Source: Mesostigma viride
Taxonomy: Eukaryota > Streptophyta > Mesostigmatophyceae > Mesostigmatales > Mesostigmataceae
Direction: 5' to 3'
Length of the DNA stretch: 64,000 bases
Assembly (NCBI GenBank): GCA_009746045.1
Contig: RPFO01002078.1
Span: 409,209-473,208, forward strand
Shown in pieces: positions 63,907 through 64,000 of this stretch. The notes beneath the pieces are model-generated. The model saw only the letters and a list, made by a program, of their open reading frames with translations. It ran no database searches and was not told the origin of the DNA. The translations under genes were made by a program, and so were the position numbers. Positions within the stretch are counted from its first letter, which is position 1, and each line of letters begins with the position of its first letter.

Positions 63907-64000
63907 TTCCGAGTTGATGACTGAGCCTGAATTCAAATTAGCGGAAGAATTTGACAATTACGGGGGTTATGTATCCAGTTTAACCAATACAGTAAGCTCT

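Overview
This is a eukaryotic nuclear window, most likely from a unicellular green alga. The host genes recognised have many short exons with GT-AG introns, often with GTGCGT or GTGAGT donors and CAG acceptors. The intergenic DNA is full of non-LTR retroelements, a tRNA-derived SINE and very long microsatellites. The species cannot be fixed from sequence alone.

Layout. 1-1.1 kb is a G-quadruplex-prone minisatellite. 2-11 kb is a retroelement graveyard: a SINE, LINE reverse-transcriptase remnants, and two inverted copies of an element that carries only a LINE ORF1-like gene and no reverse transcriptase. 11-20 kb is mostly tandem repeats, including an apparently perfect 2.16-kb ATGG array. 21.3-22.2 kb holds a small putative multi-exon host gene. 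23.06-44.56 kb is a polinton-like virus (PLV) provirus. 44.6-47.8 kb is again SINE and LINE debris. 48.0-49.0 kb holds exons of an unidentified host gene. 49.7-63.9 kb holds a 16-exon gene, reconstructed here by hand, for a two-SIS-domain protein of the glucokinase-regulatory-protein (GCKR)/MurQ family, with introns packed with tandem repeats.

The provirus is the main feature. Leftward genes are virion genes: two surface/fibre proteins, a zinc-finger protein, penton-like minor capsid, a small amphipathic protein, double-jelly-roll major capsid protein and small unknowns. Rightward genes are a coiled-coil AT-hook protein, the FtsK/HerA packaging ATPase, a second AT-hook protein, a tyrosine recombinase and a 1147-residue primase plus origin-binding-type SF2 helicase fusion. 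Replication, integration, packaging and capsid functions are all present, and most key frames are open. The ends are arrays of a 50-bp hairpin (three copies on the left, four on the right, inverted). Most genes have a TATA-like motif within about 30 bp of the ATG.

Assembly caution. About 3.8 kb of the provirus appears twice, on either side of a 124-base N gap. The copies agree except for small differences, so these are probably the unmerged ends of two overlapping contigs. The real element would then be about 17.6 kb, and the fibre-gene breaks are suspect.
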